The notes under the pieces are model-generated. The model made no database searches. It was not told the DNA's origin and saw nothing but the letters and a program-made list of their open reading frames with translations. Source: Tropicibacter sp. R16_0 (lineage in GTDB: Bacteria; Pseudomonadota; Alphaproteobacteria; Rhodobacterales; Rhodobacteraceae). Taken from it: 64,000 bases of DNA. Shown here piece after piece: positions 1 through 8,651 of this stretch. Within the stretch, counting starts at the first letter, position 1. Every line of letters begins with the position of its first letter. The translations under genes and the position numbers were made by a program. The stretch lies in contig NZ_JAGHRE010000011.1 in assembly GCF_017743935.1 (NCBI RefSeq), positions 124,001 to 188,000 of the forward strand. The letters run 5' to 3'.

Positions 1-2
1 AA

Positions 3-977
3 TGGCTGCGCAGCCCGCTCTACCATTTGCTCAAGAACGATCTGTCCGAATACCGGGAGCGTTTGGTTGACAGCAATGAACCCAGTCAATTCCCGATCTT
101 GAACGAGCTGCGCGAGCGGGGCGCGACCGACTACTTTGCTGCTGGTGTGGTCCTGGAGGCGCGGGACGAGACCGTGCCGCTGGATCCGACCAATGCACCA
201 GAGGGGGTTCTTCTGTCGTGGACAAGCGATGGCGCAGATGGGTTTCACGACAGTGATCTCTCTGTGATCCGGGCTGCGCAGCCTTATCTGGCGTTGGCTT
301 TGAAAGCGGCGGCGAACCGACGTGTGGCTGCGGATTTGTTGCAGGTCTATCTGGGGCGCGACGCTGGACGACGTGTGTTGTCTGGGGAAATCCAGCGCGG
401 GTCTCTGCAGCAGATTGATGCGGTTTTGTGTTACTTCGACCTAAAAGACTTCACCAGTCTGACAGAGCGAACGCCAGGACCGGATCTGATTGCGATGTTG
501 AATGACTACTTTGGCCTCGCGGTCGGGGTGATCCAGGGGCACGGGGGCAACATCCTTAAGTTCATGGGTGACGGTATTCTGGCAATGTTCAATCTGCCCA
601 GCCTGAAGGAGTCGGTGACCGCAGGCCTGAATGCGGTTTCAGAACTCCGTGAAAAAATGGATGCCAAAAACATCGAACGCCAGGCCAGCGGCGAGACCAC
701 AACAGGGGTGACACTGGCGCTGCACGCGGGCGAGATCCTGTATGGCAACATCGGGGCAGAAAACCGTCTGGATTTCACGGTGATTGGCCCGGCGGTGAAC
801 CTGACGGTTCGATTGTCAGGAATGCACCGCTCTGTTGGGCAGAGTGTGATCTTGTCGGAACCAATTGTGCATGCGGCTGGCGAAACGAACCATGATCTCG
901 TTAGTCTCGGGCGCTACATGCTGCGCGGCGTGTCTGAACCTCAGGAACTCTATACGATCTACGTGAAACAAAGCTGA
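3..977 (+). CDS. Adenylate/guanylate cyclase (class III), 5' end cut by window
   Basis: The reading frame is open to the left edge, so this is the C-terminal 324 residues of a longer protein. The class III nucleotide cyclase domain fills the last two thirds. CYFDLKDFTSLTE carries the first metal-binding Asp, and FMGDGILAMF with the preceding GGNILK carries the second. DFTVIGPAVNLTVRL is the substrate-side strand with the Asn of the transition-state pair. The part before the cyclase domain (about residues 1-115) looks like a sensory region of the kind seen in Rhizobiales and Roseobacter cyclases, but I cannot name the domain. The product probably makes cAMP from ATP. The gene faces mipZ across a repeat element. 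Confidence 0.88.
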   Translation, partial: WLRSPLYHLLKNDLSEYRERLVDSNEPSQFPILNELRERGATDYFAAGVVLEARDETVPLDPTNAPEGVLLSWTSDGADGFHDSDLSVIRAAQPYLALALKAAANRRVAADLLQVYLGRDAGRRVLSGEIQRGSLQQIDAVLCYFDLKDFTSLTERTPGPDLIAMLNDYFGLAVGVIQGHGGNILKFMGDGILAMFNLPSLKESVTAGLNAVSELREKMDAKNIERQASGETTTGVTLALHAGEILYGNIGAENRLDFTVIGPAVNLTVRLSGMHRSVGQSVILSEPIVHAAGETNHDLVSLGRYMLRGVSEPQELYTIYVKQS

Positions 978-984
978 AACGCCG

Positions 985-1118
985 CACCTGCGCGACCTAT
1001 CGGTCTTGCGTCCTGCGGACGGCAGGGGGCCAGGCTCACGCGGGCAGGGCCCGCGTGAGCCTGGCCCAACGGGAGGAGGCGTTTCGTCAGAAACGTTGAC
1101 GACGGGCGGGAGTGCCCC
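985..1118 (+). repeat. Structured intergenic repeat, copy A (single module)
   Basis: This copy has, in order, a conserved lead (CCTGCGGACGGCAGGG), a perfect 18-bp stem at 1028-1045 and 1049-1066 with loop AGG, the invariant box CCCAACGGGAGGAG, a small hairpin CGTTTC-gtca-GAAACG, and the invariant box GACGACGGGCGGGAG. The lead and both boxes recur at about 47.3 and 61.7 kb, and the boxes recur in four more gaps of this window. It fills the gap between the convergent cyclase and mipZ genes. No protein-coding signal is seen in it. Confidence 0.85.
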
Positions 1119-1125
1119 GGGGTGG

Positions 1126-1935
1126 TTAGAAATCGATCTCGACGCCCGGCAGGTTGAGCGCCTTCATCATGTCGCGCAATTCCTGACGCGCCGCGATGTT
1201 CGAGATGTTGAGCTGTTTGACGCCGATGTCTTTCAGATCCAGCAAGGTCAGGCCCCGTGGGAACAGCTCGCGGAAAATGACCCGTTCGGAAAAACCCGGT
1301 GCGATACGGAACCCGATGCGGTTCGACAGCATCTCGATCGCGCGTTGCATCTTTTCCTTGTTGACCATGCGCTGCGTACCAACGCGATTGCGCACAACCA
1401 CCCAGTCGATGGGTTTGAGGCCGGCTTGAGCCCGCAGTTGCCGCGCATTCCAGACCATTTCGGAATAGACCGACGGACCCAGGATCTTTTCGCCTTGGGG
1501 GTCGATCCGCGCCAGTAGGTCAAAGTCGACAAAGCTGTCGTTGAGCGGGGTGATCAGCGTATCCGCGAGCGAATGGGCCACCTGGCTCAAACGCGTGTGC
1601 GAACCGGGGCAGTCAATCAGGATGAAATCGCTGTCTGCTTCCAGCCGCGACACCGCAGCCGACAGGCGATGGTCATAGATGTTCTCGCCCGGTTTCAGTG
1701 AGGCCGGGTCAATTTCGGGGAGGTCATGCGTGTGCGGCGTCGGCAATTCGAGCCCCGCTTTGCTTAGAAAGCTGGTGCGGTTTTCCGAATAGCGGCCCAG
1801 GCTGCGTTGGCGCAGGTCCAGGTCCAGCGTGTTGACCTTGAACCCCATCCGCGCCAGCGCGGTTGCCACATGCATCGAGACGGTGGATTTGCCCGCGCCG
1901 CCCTTTTCGTTTCCGACGACAATGATATGCGCCAT
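1126..1935 (-). CDS. mipZ: Division plane positioning ATPase MipZ
   Basis: ParA/MinD-type P-loop ATPase of 269 residues that places the division site in alphaproteobacteria by forming a gradient from the chromosome origin and blocking FtsZ assembly. The start MAHIIVVGNEKGGAGKST carries the deviant Walker A (KGGAGKST). LIDCPG matches Walker B, and DLDLRQRSLGRY follows the first strand as in Caulobacter MipZ, which is of similar size (about 274 residues). A longer frame adds nine residues, but the ATG at 1935 directly before the P-loop strand fits the family. It is transcribed alone, towards repeat copy A. Confidence 0.93.
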   Translation of the reverse strand: MAHIIVVGNEKGGAGKSTVSMHVATALARMGFKVNTLDLDLRQRSLGRYSENRTSFLSKAGLELPTPHTHDLPEIDPASLKPGENIYDHRLSAAVSRLEADSDFILIDCPGSHTRLSQVAHSLADTLITPLNDSFVDFDLLARIDPQGEKILGPSVYSEMVWNARQLRAQAGLKPIDWVVVRNRVGTQRMVNKEKMQRAIEMLSNRIGFRIAPGFSERVIFRELFPRGLTLLDLKDIGVKQLNISNIAARQELRDMMKALNLPGVEIDF

Positions 1936-2071
1936 CTGCCCCAAGTCCTTTGTTCCGCCCAAGCCGTCTTGCGCGATTTGTCGCCACTATATGTTGAGAC
2001 GCACACCATGAAAAGTGTTCTTGGGTGTCCCCTGCTCAATCTATGGGAGGATCGAGCAGGCGTTTGCGGCG

Positions 2072-4174
2072 TCAGCCTTTGCGCGGTCTGCGAGGCGCTG
2101 CGTCTCCACCCTTGTTGGGGTTGTAGCGCTTGGATGCATCCAGGGCGCGTGCCTTGTTCTTCTTGCTGTTGGGCTTGCCTTTGGGTGGCGGCGGGCCTTT
2201 GGGTTTGCCGCCACGGGGTTTGTCTGACGGCTTGCCCGCATAGGGTTTGCCAGCAGGTTTGGGGCCGCGTTTCTTGGCCGGTTCTGCCTTGAACTCGGGG
2301 CGTGGACCATCCTGTTTGGCGCGCTTGTGCGGCGCGCTGTCTTTGCCTGCTCCGGGCTTGGGCTTCTTCTTGCGCGGCTCGGGTGTGTCGTTCCAGTCAA
2401 TCGGTGGGGTCGAGCGCGCGGGCTTGTCGCCTTTGGGGTGGCGCGGCTTGCGCTCGCCGTCTTCTTTCTTGAACCGGGGCTTGCTGTCCTCGTCACGTCC
2501 CTTGCGATAGGGGCGGTCGCCCCGATCCCCACGGTCGCCACGATCCGGGCGCGGTTTACCCTTGAACTTGGGGCGCGGCGTGAACGTCAACTCCGGTGCG
2601 GCATCCAGCTGTTTCAGCGCGGCACCTGGCTCAAGTTCGGTCTTGCCACCCAGATTGGTCAGGAACCCCTTGAGCGCCTCTTCCTTGATCTCGAAATAGG
2701 TCTCGCTCTGCTGCACCCGGATCGCGCCGATGTCGTCGCGGGTCAGGTCGCCCGCCTTGCAAATCATCGGCAGGTAGCGGCGCGGCTCAGCCCCCACATC
2801 ATGCCCGCCGGTGATCGAGAACCAGACGCTGGGGCCAAAGGCCTCGCGCGGTTGCTTGGCCTGCTTGGGCTTCTCGGCGTCGAAGGGGATCAGCTCTTCG
2901 GGGGCTGAATGGCGGGTGTGGTAGAGGCGCAGGTAAGCGGCGGCGATCTGTTCGGCGCTGAACTGTTCGGTCAGCTGAGCCACAATCGGCTGTTCGCTGT
3001 CGGTGACGGCGTCGGACCAGGCGGGGTCGGCCAGCATACGCTCGGTATCGCGGGCCTTGACCTCATCCGCCGAAGGCGCAGTACAAAGCTCGGCGGTCAG
3101 TTTGGCAAAGCGCAGAATGCGCTGCGCCTTGGAGCACGCCTTGGGGGGCACGATCAGCGCGCTGACGCCCTTGCGCCCGGCACGGCCGGTGCGGCCCGAA
3201 CGGTGCAGCAGTGTTTCGTGGTTGTTGGGCAGTTCGGCGTGAATCACCAGATCCAGACCGGGCAGGTCGATGCCGCGCGCGGCGACATCGGTCGCGACGC
3301 AAACCCGTGCACGGCCATCGCGCATGGATTGCAGCGCGTTCGTGCGTTCCGATTGCGTTAGCTCGCCCGAGAGCGCCACCACCGGGAAGCCCCGGTTCGA
3401 CAGGCGCGCGGTCAGGCGGGCGACCATGGCGCGGGTGTTGGCAAAGATGATGGCGTTGGGGGCCTCATAGTACCGCAGCACGTTGATGATTGCGTTTTCC
3501 GCATCCTGCGGGGCCACGGCCATCATGCGATATTCAATATCGGCGTGCTGCTGGGTTTCGGCCACGGTGGTCACGCGCTCGGCGTTGCGCTGATAATTCT
3601 CGGCCAGCTTGGCAATGCCGCGCGGCACGGTTGCAGAGAACAGCAATGTGCGGCGCTCTTCGGGGCATTCGCCCAAGATGAATTCCAGGTCCTCGGCAAA
3701 GCCCAGGTCCAGCATCTCGTCCGCCTCGTCCAGAACGACGCCGCGCACCTGGCTCAGGTCGATGGACCCGCGCATGATGTGATCGCGCAGGCGGCCCGGT
3801 GTGGCGACAACGATATGCGCGCCGCGGGCTAGCGCGCGGCGTTCGTCGCGCATGTCCATGCCGCCCACACAGGACGCCAGATAGGCACCGGCGCCGCGAT
3901 AGAGCCAACCCAGCTCGCGCTTCACCTGCAAGGCCAGCTCGCGCGTTGGCGCGATGATCAGAGCCAGTGGTGCTGCAGCTTGGTCAAATGCCTCGCCGTC
4001 GTCCAGCAAAGTGGGGCCAAGCGCCAGGCCAAAGCCCACAGTCTTGCCCGAGCCGGTCTGGGCAGACACCAGCAGATCGCGCTCATAGAGTTCAGGCTGC
4101 GTCACGGCCTCCTGCACTTGGGTCAGGGTTTCGTAACCACGCTCTTTCAGCGCATCGGCAAGAACTTGTTTCAC
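2072..4174 (-). CDS. DEAD-box ATP-dependent RNA helicase with long basic tail
   Basis: RNA helicase of 700 residues starting with GTG. All core motifs are present: AQTGSGKT (I), APTREL (Ia), TPGR (Ib), DEAD within DEADEMLDLGF (II), SAT (III), then ATDVAARGIDLPGLD (V) and HRSGRTGRAG (VI). A short RNA-binding fold of the DbpA/CsdA type follows at about residues 440-530 (SITGGHDVGAEPR to EIKEEALKGF). The last 160 residues are a low-complexity tail rich in Lys, Arg, Gly and Pro. The family unwinds RNA during ribosome assembly or mRNA decay. DeaD/CsdA-like is the nearest call, and no symbol is given because roseobacters carry several paralogues. Confidence 0.9.
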   Translation of the reverse strand: MKQVLADALKERGYETLTQVQEAVTQPELYERDLLVSAQTGSGKTVGFGLALGPTLLDDGEAFDQAAAPLALIIAPTRELALQVKRELGWLYRGAGAYLASCVGGMDMRDERRALARGAHIVVATPGRLRDHIMRGSIDLSQVRGVVLDEADEMLDLGFAEDLEFILGECPEERRTLLFSATVPRGIAKLAENYQRNAERVTTVAETQQHADIEYRMMAVAPQDAENAIINVLRYYEAPNAIIFANTRAMVARLTARLSNRGFPVVALSGELTQSERTNALQSMRDGRARVCVATDVAARGIDLPGLDLVIHAELPNNHETLLHRSGRTGRAGRKGVSALIVPPKACSKAQRILRFAKLTAELCTAPSADEVKARDTERMLADPAWSDAVTDSEQPIVAQLTEQFSAEQIAAAYLRLYHTRHSAPEELIPFDAEKPKQAKQPREAFGPSVWFSITGGHDVGAEPRRYLPMICKAGDLTRDDIGAIRVQQSETYFEIKEEALKGFLTNLGGKTELEPGAALKQLDAAPELTFTPRPKFKGKPRPDRGDRGDRGDRPYRKGRDEDSKPRFKKEDGERKPRHPKGDKPARSTPPIDWNDTPEPRKKKPKPGAGKDSAPHKRAKQDGPRPEFKAEPAKKRGPKPAGKPYAGKPSDKPRGGKPKGPPPPKGKPNSKKNKARALDASKRYNPNKGGDAAPRRPRKG

Positions 4175-4221
4175 TGGGGCGGCTTTCTCGCGGGCAGATC
4201 CCGCGCGGAGGGGAGGGAATG

Positions 4222-4254
4222 AAAAAAGGCTGCCTTAGGCAAAAGGCAGCCTTT
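4222..4254 (-). terminator. Rho-independent terminator of rplS-rpmE
   Basis: Read on the minus strand, AAAGGCTGCC and GGCAGCCTTT form a 10-bp stem around a 10-nt loop, followed at once by a run of six T. It sits 25 bases after the rpmE stop and before the helicase start, so it separates the two transcripts. Confidence 0.85.
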
Positions 4255-4279
4255 GGGGTCAAGTGAGGGTCGAGATGGC

Positions 4280-4501
4280 TTAGAAGCCCAGACCTTCGTA
4301 TTTCTTCTTGAACTTGGACACGCGGCCACCGGCGTCCATCAGGCGGGTGTTGCCGCCGGTCCAGGCCGGGTGAACCGAGGGGTCGATGTCCAGAGCCAGC
4401 TGGTCGCCTTCGGCGCCCCAGGTGGATTTCATCTGAACCACGGTGCCATCGGTCATTTTGACGTTGATGATGTGGTAATCGGGATGTGTATCTTTTTTCA
4501 T
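4280..4501 (-). CDS. rpmE: 50S ribosomal protein L31, cysteine-free form
   Basis: Large-subunit protein L31 of 73 residues, beginning [19 protein letters not shown] and ending KKKYEGLGF. The zinc-ribbon cysteines of the C+ type L31 are absent; there is no Cys in the protein at all, so it needs no zinc. The start follows TAAGGAT, and the gene lies 11 bases after rplS, with which it is cotranscribed to the terminator at 4222-4254. Confidence 0.93.
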   Translation of the reverse strand: MKKDTHPDYHIINVKMTDGTVVQMKSTWGAEGDQLALDIDPSVHPAWTGGNTRLMDAGGRVSKFKKKYEGLGF

Positions 4502-4512
4502 GCGACCGATCC

Positions 4513-4896
4513 TTACGCCTGAGCGCCCGACTTGGGCTTGTAGTTGGAATCTTCTGCGATACGTGCGGACTTACCACGGCGCGAACGCAGGTAGTACAGC
4601 TTGGCGCGACGGACGCGGCCACGGCGGACAACGGTGATGCTGTCGATGTTGGTCGAGTGCAGCGGGAACACACGCTCCACGCCTTCGCCGAACGAGATTT
4701 TGCGAACGGTGAACGAACCGGCAATGCCCGAACCGTTTTTGCGGCTGATGCAGACGCCTTCGTAGTTCTGGACGCGCGAACGCGAGCCTTCGGTCACTTT
4801 ATAGCCGACGCGGATGGTGTCACCGGCTTTGAAATCGGGGATGTCTTTCCCCAGGGCGGCAACTTGTTCCGCCTCGAGTTGTGCGATCAGGTCCAT
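4513..4896 (-). CDS. rplS: 50S ribosomal protein L19
   Basis: L19 of 127 residues, located at the 30S-50S interface. The start [11 protein letters not shown] follows AGGAGA, so the frame extension upstream is not used. [10 protein letters not shown] and the basic core [14 protein letters not shown] are typical. In most proteobacteria rplS directly follows trmD. Here more than 1.2 kb with a DUF1508 gene and a degenerate stretch lies between them, so rplS probably has its own promoter in 4900-5100. Confidence 0.95.
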   Translation of the reverse strand: MDLIAQLEAEQVAALGKDIPDFKAGDTIRVGYKVTEGSRSRVQNYEGVCISRKNGSGIAGSFTVRKISFGEGVERVFPLHSTNIDSITVVRRGRVRRAKLYYLRSRRGKSARIAEDSNYKPKSGAQA

Positions 4897-5129
4897 CGCA
4901 GGTCTCCTAAATTGCTCGTGGTTGGTCCACGAAGATTGTGCGTAACCCAAGAACTCCAGGTCTTCCTCGGGTCCGCATGATGCGCCCGCCGGAGGATAAG
5001 GTCAGTCATTTCCGTCATCTGAGGGATGCGCCTTGTGCAGAAACCGAAGAAGGTTTCAAAGGATATGCAACGCCCAAAACAGCCCGATTCCGCAAAAGCG
5101 ATTCCAGACTTGCCGTGCCTTAGGGGATT

Positions 5130-5614
5130 TTGCGGGTGGGATCAAGAGAAACAGCGATTTTCGAGGTAACGAACACCCGCCCGGGGCGAACGTTTACATT
5201 CACGGTAGAGCGTACAGTGTTCGCTAACAGCCTCTGGGGGCGATTGACCAGGGAAGATCGACAAGATTTTCTGTTTTTCATAGCCGTATTGGGCTGCACC
5301 GTTCTTGGTACGTAGAGATCTGGCAAAACCTTGGCGTCGGGGTGCCACATTCGTCCACAGTTGAAACCAGCGGGAATGATAAACCGTTCACGATTAGCGT
5401 AGCCGAAGACGGAACACTCGCCAGGGTCGCGTCCAAGACAAACGATTTCACTTGTATTGGAAACGATGCCCGTCACACGGCAGCCGCAGCAACAAGCTGC
5501 CAAGTGAGCATGACCCTCGATCTGTTGGGGGTCGATGTGAAGAAATCTGAACTGCAAATGCCGCAGAGCAAGGTGACCGGCTTCAACAATTGGCGGGTTG
5601 ATCCCGAAAGCTGA
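5130..5614 (+). pseudogene. Possible frameshifted remnant of an unknown gene
   Basis: Two plus-strand frames in different phases read like protein. Positions 5130-5315 give about 60 residues with alternating hydrophobic and polar strands (ETAIFEVTNTRPGRTFTF) and a hydrophobic end. Positions 5342-5614 give 90 residues (PFTISVAEDGTLARV onward). One frameshift near 5300 would join them into one protein of about 160 residues. I recognise no family. A competing minus-strand frame (5120-5653) is rich in Cys and Arg and looks like a shadow. The whole call is weak. Confidence 0.25.
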
Positions 5615-5671
5615 GGGCCTTTGACATAGCGAATGCCAAGCGACGACCCGCACTGACGGCTGAGAAACACT

Positions 5672-5695
5672 GAACCGGGCTATACGGCCCGGTTC
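5672..5695 (-). terminator. Probable terminator of the DUF1508 gene
   Basis: A 9-bp perfect stem, GAACCGGGC and GCCCGGTTC around loop TATACG, lies 25 bases past the DUF1508 stop. On the minus strand it is followed by GTGTTTCTC, a weak T-rich tail. Confidence 0.55.
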
Positions 5696-5720
5696 GGTCT
5701 AGTCGACCATTAGTCTCGGA

Positions 5721-6053
5721 TCAGGTCAGATCTTCAACGCGTGCGTCCGGGGCGTTGTTCTTGACCGATTCAATGCCGCCGTCACGGCCCGAGGCACTAG
5801 CGTAGCTTTGGGATGTTCCGATTACCTGACCGTTGGTGGCCTTAAGGTTGAACATATGCTTGCCCGAGGCGGTTTCCTTGCGCTCATAGCGCGCATCCTC
5901 GGTGGAGTTCTTGCGCACGGACTCGATGCCGTTTTCGGCGCTGGCGCGCTGTTTGTACCCTTCGCTTGCCAGAATGTTCTCGCCGTTGCCTGCTTTCAGG
6001 CGAAAACGAAACTCGTCTGCGTTGTCCTTGTAAAGTTCGAATTTCCCAGCCAC
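5721..6053 (-). CDS. DUF1508 (YegP-type) protein, two tandem repeats
   Basis: Small protein of 110 residues made of two copies of the DUF1508 unit. The first runs from FELYKDNADEFRFRLKAGNG to GIESVRKN and the second from RYERKETASGKHMFNLKATNG to GIESVKNN. Each unit is a beta-strand hairpin with the signature (F/M)xFxLKAxNGxxIxxSxxYxS. The molecular role of the family is unknown; members are often stress-induced. The gene lies alone between trmD and rplS, in the same direction, with a terminator after it. Confidence 0.9.
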   Translation of the reverse strand: MAGKFELYKDNADEFRFRLKAGNGENILASEGYKQRASAENGIESVRKNSTEDARYERKETASGKHMFNLKATNGQVIGTSQSYASASGRDGGIESVKNNAPDARVEDLT

Positions 6054-6135
6054 GGCTCAAGTCCTTGTTTCCAAAAAATATGACACGCGAACTAAAGCAC
6101 GACTTGAACCATGCGGCAATGGCGCAGTGTTTGGC

Positions 6136-6945
6136 TCATTCCTTCTTGGGGTCTTGCCGTTCCAGATGTGCCTGCCAGAGATCGGGGCGGCGGTCTTGGG
6201 TGATGTCCTCGCTCATCTGGCGGCGCCAGTCCGCGATCTTGCCATGGTGACCTGACATCAGCACATCGGGAATTGGGCGTCCCTTCCATTCAGCGGGACG
6301 GGTGTATTGCGGGTGTTCGAGAAGCCCGGAGGAAAAGCTCTCTTCCTCGGTCGAAGCCTGATTGCCCAGAACGCCGGGGATCAGGCGTACGGTGGCGTCG
6401 ATGAGGGCTTGCGCCGCAATCTCACCGCCGGTCATGACGAAATCCCCAAGCGAGACCTCTTGGATGCCATAGTGCTCGAGCACACGTTCGTCGACGCCTT
6501 CGAAGCGTCCGCACAACAGGGTGACCCCGTCGGCGCGTGCGAGGTTGCGCATCATCGACTGATCCATGCGTTTGCCACGAGGCGAGAGGTAGAGAATAGG
6601 CCAATTGCCGCGAACCCCCTCCATCGCGTGTTCGATGGCATTGCCCAGAACATCGGCCCGCAGCACCATTCCTGCGCCGCCGCCCGCAGGCGTGTCATCA
6701 ACATTTCGGTGCTTGCCGATACCGAATTGGCGCAGGTCGGTGGTTTCCAACTGCCACAGACCCTCTTGCAGCGCCTTGCCGGTCAGGCTTTCGCCCAAGA
6801 CACCGGGAAAGGCGCTCGGAAAGAGGGTCAGGATTTTTGCTTTCCACACACCATGCAGGTCCGGCGTCGCCGTCATCAGCTCGCGTGGCTTAAAGGTGGG
6901 GCGGATCGCCTTGCGGCCATGGGATTTGTTGGGGGCGTCGGTCAT
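6136..6945 (-). CDS. trmD: tRNA (guanine-N1-)-methyltransferase TrmD
   Basis: SPOUT-family enzyme of 269 residues that makes m1G37 in tRNAs with a G at position 36, preventing +1 frameshifting. The core begins at about residue 33 (WKAKILTLFPSAFPG). LYLSPRGKRMDQ, LLCGRFEGVDERV and the trefoil-knot segment SLGDFVMTGGEIAAQ are the SAM-binding elements. EESFSSGLLEHPQYTRP is the usual C-terminal tRNA-contact region. The start is uncertain: the ATG at 6945 gives a 32-residue extension, and an internal ATG at 6876 is the alternative. It is cotranscribed with rimM. Confidence 0.94.
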   Translation of the reverse strand: MTDAPNKSHGRKAIRPTFKPRELMTATPDLHGVWKAKILTLFPSAFPGVLGESLTGKALQEGLWQLETTDLRQFGIGKHRNVDDTPAGGGAGMVLRADVLGNAIEHAMEGVRGNWPILYLSPRGKRMDQSMMRNLARADGVTLLCGRFEGVDERVLEHYGIQEVSLGDFVMTGGEIAAQALIDATVRLIPGVLGNQASTEEESFSSGLLEHPQYTRPAEWKGRPIPDVLMSGHHGKIADWRRQMSEDITQDRRPDLWQAHLERQDPKKE

Positions 6946-7075
6946 GGGGCTGTCATACGGGACTAAAGCGGGCCGGGGAAGACTGCGGTGTTCAACTGAA
7001 TGCCTGCGGCACGTTCGATTGGCGCCTACGGCGCGAGGACGAGGCGTTGGGTCGCGCTCCGGAAGGAATATCGGA

Positions 7076-7594
7076 TCAGAGGAGACCTTCGGGCGGGTCC
7101 ACGATAATGCGGCCGGTGGCGAGATCAACGGTAGGGACGGCGGCCAGCGTGAATGGCAGAAGTGCCGTGCCCTTGATCCCCGGCCCTTCGATCTCCAGCA
7201 GGTCCGAGGCGCCGTGGTTTTGCACCGATTTCACGCGACCCAATTGGGTGCCGCCTGTGTCGAAGACCGCAAGACCCATCAAATCGGCGTGGTAATACTC
7301 ATCATCGGGCAACGAGGGGAGCTGATCGCGATGGGCAAAGAGGCGGGTGCCGCGCAGGGCATCGCCATCTTCTTTGGTTTCCACATCGCCCAAGTGGGCC
7401 GCAAAACCGTTCTTGATCGCGCGTGTCAGCAGGATGGTGAAGCTCTTGGTGCCGGTTTCATCGGTCAGCGGCGAATAAAGCTCGATGTCTTCGGGGACCG
7501 CGCAATAGGATTTGATGCGTACTTCGCCACGCACCCCGTAAGAGCCGGCGATGGCGCCGACGCAGACCAGGTCGTTGTCATTGGTATCGGTCAT
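7076..7594 (-). CDS. rimM: Ribosome maturation factor RimM
   Basis: Assembly factor of 172 residues for the 30S head. It binds S19 and acts together with S16, whose gene is close upstream. The N-terminal beta-barrel starts [21 protein letters not shown]. The C-terminal PRC barrel includes [13 protein letters not shown] and [14 protein letters not shown]. The gene starts 6 bases after bluB, in an unusual rpsP-bluB-rimM-trmD order. Confidence 0.94.
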   Translation of the reverse strand: MTDTNDNDLVCVGAIAGSYGVRGEVRIKSYCAVPEDIELYSPLTDETGTKSFTILLTRAIKNGFAAHLGDVETKEDGDALRGTRLFAHRDQLPSLPDDEYYHADLMGLAVFDTGGTQLGRVKSVQNHGASDLLEIEGPGIKGTALLPFTLAAVPTVDLATGRIIVDPPEGLL

Positions 7595-7600
7595 GGGACC

Positions 7601-8236
7601 TCAGCGGGTTTCGATGGGCAGTTGTGCGTGACGCTGTTCCCAGCCTTCGCTCTGCAATTCGGGTGTATCAGATATCTGTTCCGGCCAGCCAATGCAAAAA
7701 TAGCCGATCAACTGCCAGGCAGGATCAGCATTCAAATCCAGGGCCAACTGCTTGGGGTCGAGCACCGAGACCCAGCCCAGACCCAGCCCTTCGGCGCGCA
7801 GGCGCAACCAGAAAAGGGTGGTGGCAGCAACGACCGAGTAACGGCGCATTTCAGGCATGGTGCGCGCACCCAGGCCGTGGCCTTTGGATGTTGCGTCGTC
7901 ACAGTAGATTGCCAGGTGCACCGGGGCCTCTTGCATGCCCGAAAGCTTGAGCTTGCTGTAGTTTTCGGCCTGGTCGCCAGAATAACCCGACAGGGCCTCG
8001 GCGTTGGCGGTGCGGAAATTCTCCAAAGCGGCGCCGCGAACGGCCTCACTTTTTATGCGCAGGATGCGCCAGGGTTCCGACAGCCCCACCGAAGGGGCCA
8101 TGGAAAAGGCGTCGAGGCAACGCGCCAGCGTCGCCTCGTCCACCGGATCGGTGCGAAACCGGCGCACGTCGCGTCGGAGCCGCATCAACAGGTCAAGCTG
8201 CGTGCGAAAATCGTCTGTGAAAGGCTGATCCTGCAC
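7601..8236 (-). CDS. bluB: 5,6-dimethylbenzimidazole synthase BluB
   Basis: Flavin-destroying member of the nitroreductase fold, 211 residues, that converts FMNH2 plus O2 to dimethylbenzimidazole, the lower ligand of vitamin B12. The BluB pattern is clear: RRDVRRFRTDP with the key Asp near the start, MAPSVGLSEPWR, the segment GYSGDQAENYSKLKL, EAPVHLAIYCD, and GLGWVSVL with the conserved Ser. Ordinary nitroreductases lack this combination. It sits between rpsP (14-base gap) and rimM (6-base gap), so it is transcribed with ribosome-assembly genes. cobC and cobD occur at 37-39 kb. Confidence 0.9.
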   Translation of the reverse strand: MQDQPFTDDFRTQLDLLMRLRRDVRRFRTDPVDEATLARCLDAFSMAPSVGLSEPWRILRIKSEAVRGAALENFRTANAEALSGYSGDQAENYSKLKLSGMQEAPVHLAIYCDDATSKGHGLGARTMPEMRRYSVVAATTLFWLRLRAEGLGLGWVSVLDPKQLALDLNADPAWQLIGYFCIGWPEQISDTPELQSEGWEQRHAQLPIETR

Positions 8237-8250
8237 GCAGATGATCCCTA

Positions 8251-8610
8251 TTATTCAGTCGCTTCGGCGGCTTCTGCTGCCTTGGCGGCTTTCTCTTCTG
8301 CGCGCTCCTGGGCTTTCTTGCCGGGGGCGCCTTTCTTGGGGTTGCTGCGCTCGGCTTTTTCGCGGACGCCAGCAGCTTCGAGCATACGAGCGATACGGTC
8401 GGTGGGCTGGGCGCCCTGGTCCAGCCAGTACTGAACGCGCTCCATGTTCATTTTCACGCGCTCTTCGCTGTCTTTGGGCAGCAGCGGGTTGTAGGTGCCC
8501 AGCTTTTCGATGAAGCGGCCGTCGCGCGGCATGCGGCTGTCAGCAGCCACGATGCGGTAGAAGGGACGCTTTTTCGAGCCGCCGCGGGCGAGACGAATTT
8601 TCATAGCCAT
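8251..8610 (-). CDS. rpsP: 30S ribosomal protein S16
   Basis: S16 of 119 residues: [19 protein letters not shown], then [22 protein letters not shown] and [16 protein letters not shown] charged Ala/Glu/Lys-rich tail of about 30 residues after residue 88 is common in Rhodobacterales. The start follows AGGAGATAAACCC. It is the first ribosomal gene of the rimM-trmD transcript. Confidence 0.95.
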   Translation of the reverse strand: MAMKIRLARGGSKKRPFYRIVAADSRMPRDGRFIEKLGTYNPLLPKDSEERVKMNMERVQYWLDQGAQPTDRIARMLEAAGVREKAERSNPKKGAPGKKAQERAEEKAAKAAEAAEATE

Positions 8611-8651
8611 GGGTTTATCTCCTTTAGATGGCGTAAGCAGGCAGGCGCCTG

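Larger units (their letters stand above)
4897..5720. other. Long gap between rplS and the DUF1508 gene, low GC
   Basis: About 820 bases with no convincing intact gene. It should hold the rplS promoter near its left end. A possible broken gene on the plus strand (5130-5614) and a hairpin terminator (5672-5695) are listed separately. The middle part is visibly richer in A/T than the flanking genes. Confidence 0.5.

Noticed and set aside
1006-1518. Long plus-strand frames opposite mipZ and inside repeat copy A
   Set aside because: They run over the repeat hairpin and through the complement of mipZ, whose own frame has clear ParA-type motifs.
5120-5653. 177-residue minus-strand frame between rplS and the DUF1508 gene
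   Set aside because: No start site with a ribosome site, odd Cys/Arg composition, and the opposite strand reads more like protein.
6605-8434. 609-residue plus-strand frame opposite trmD, rimM and bluB
   Set aside because: Each of the three minus-strand genes has family motifs; the plus frame has no recognisable domain and spans their junctions.
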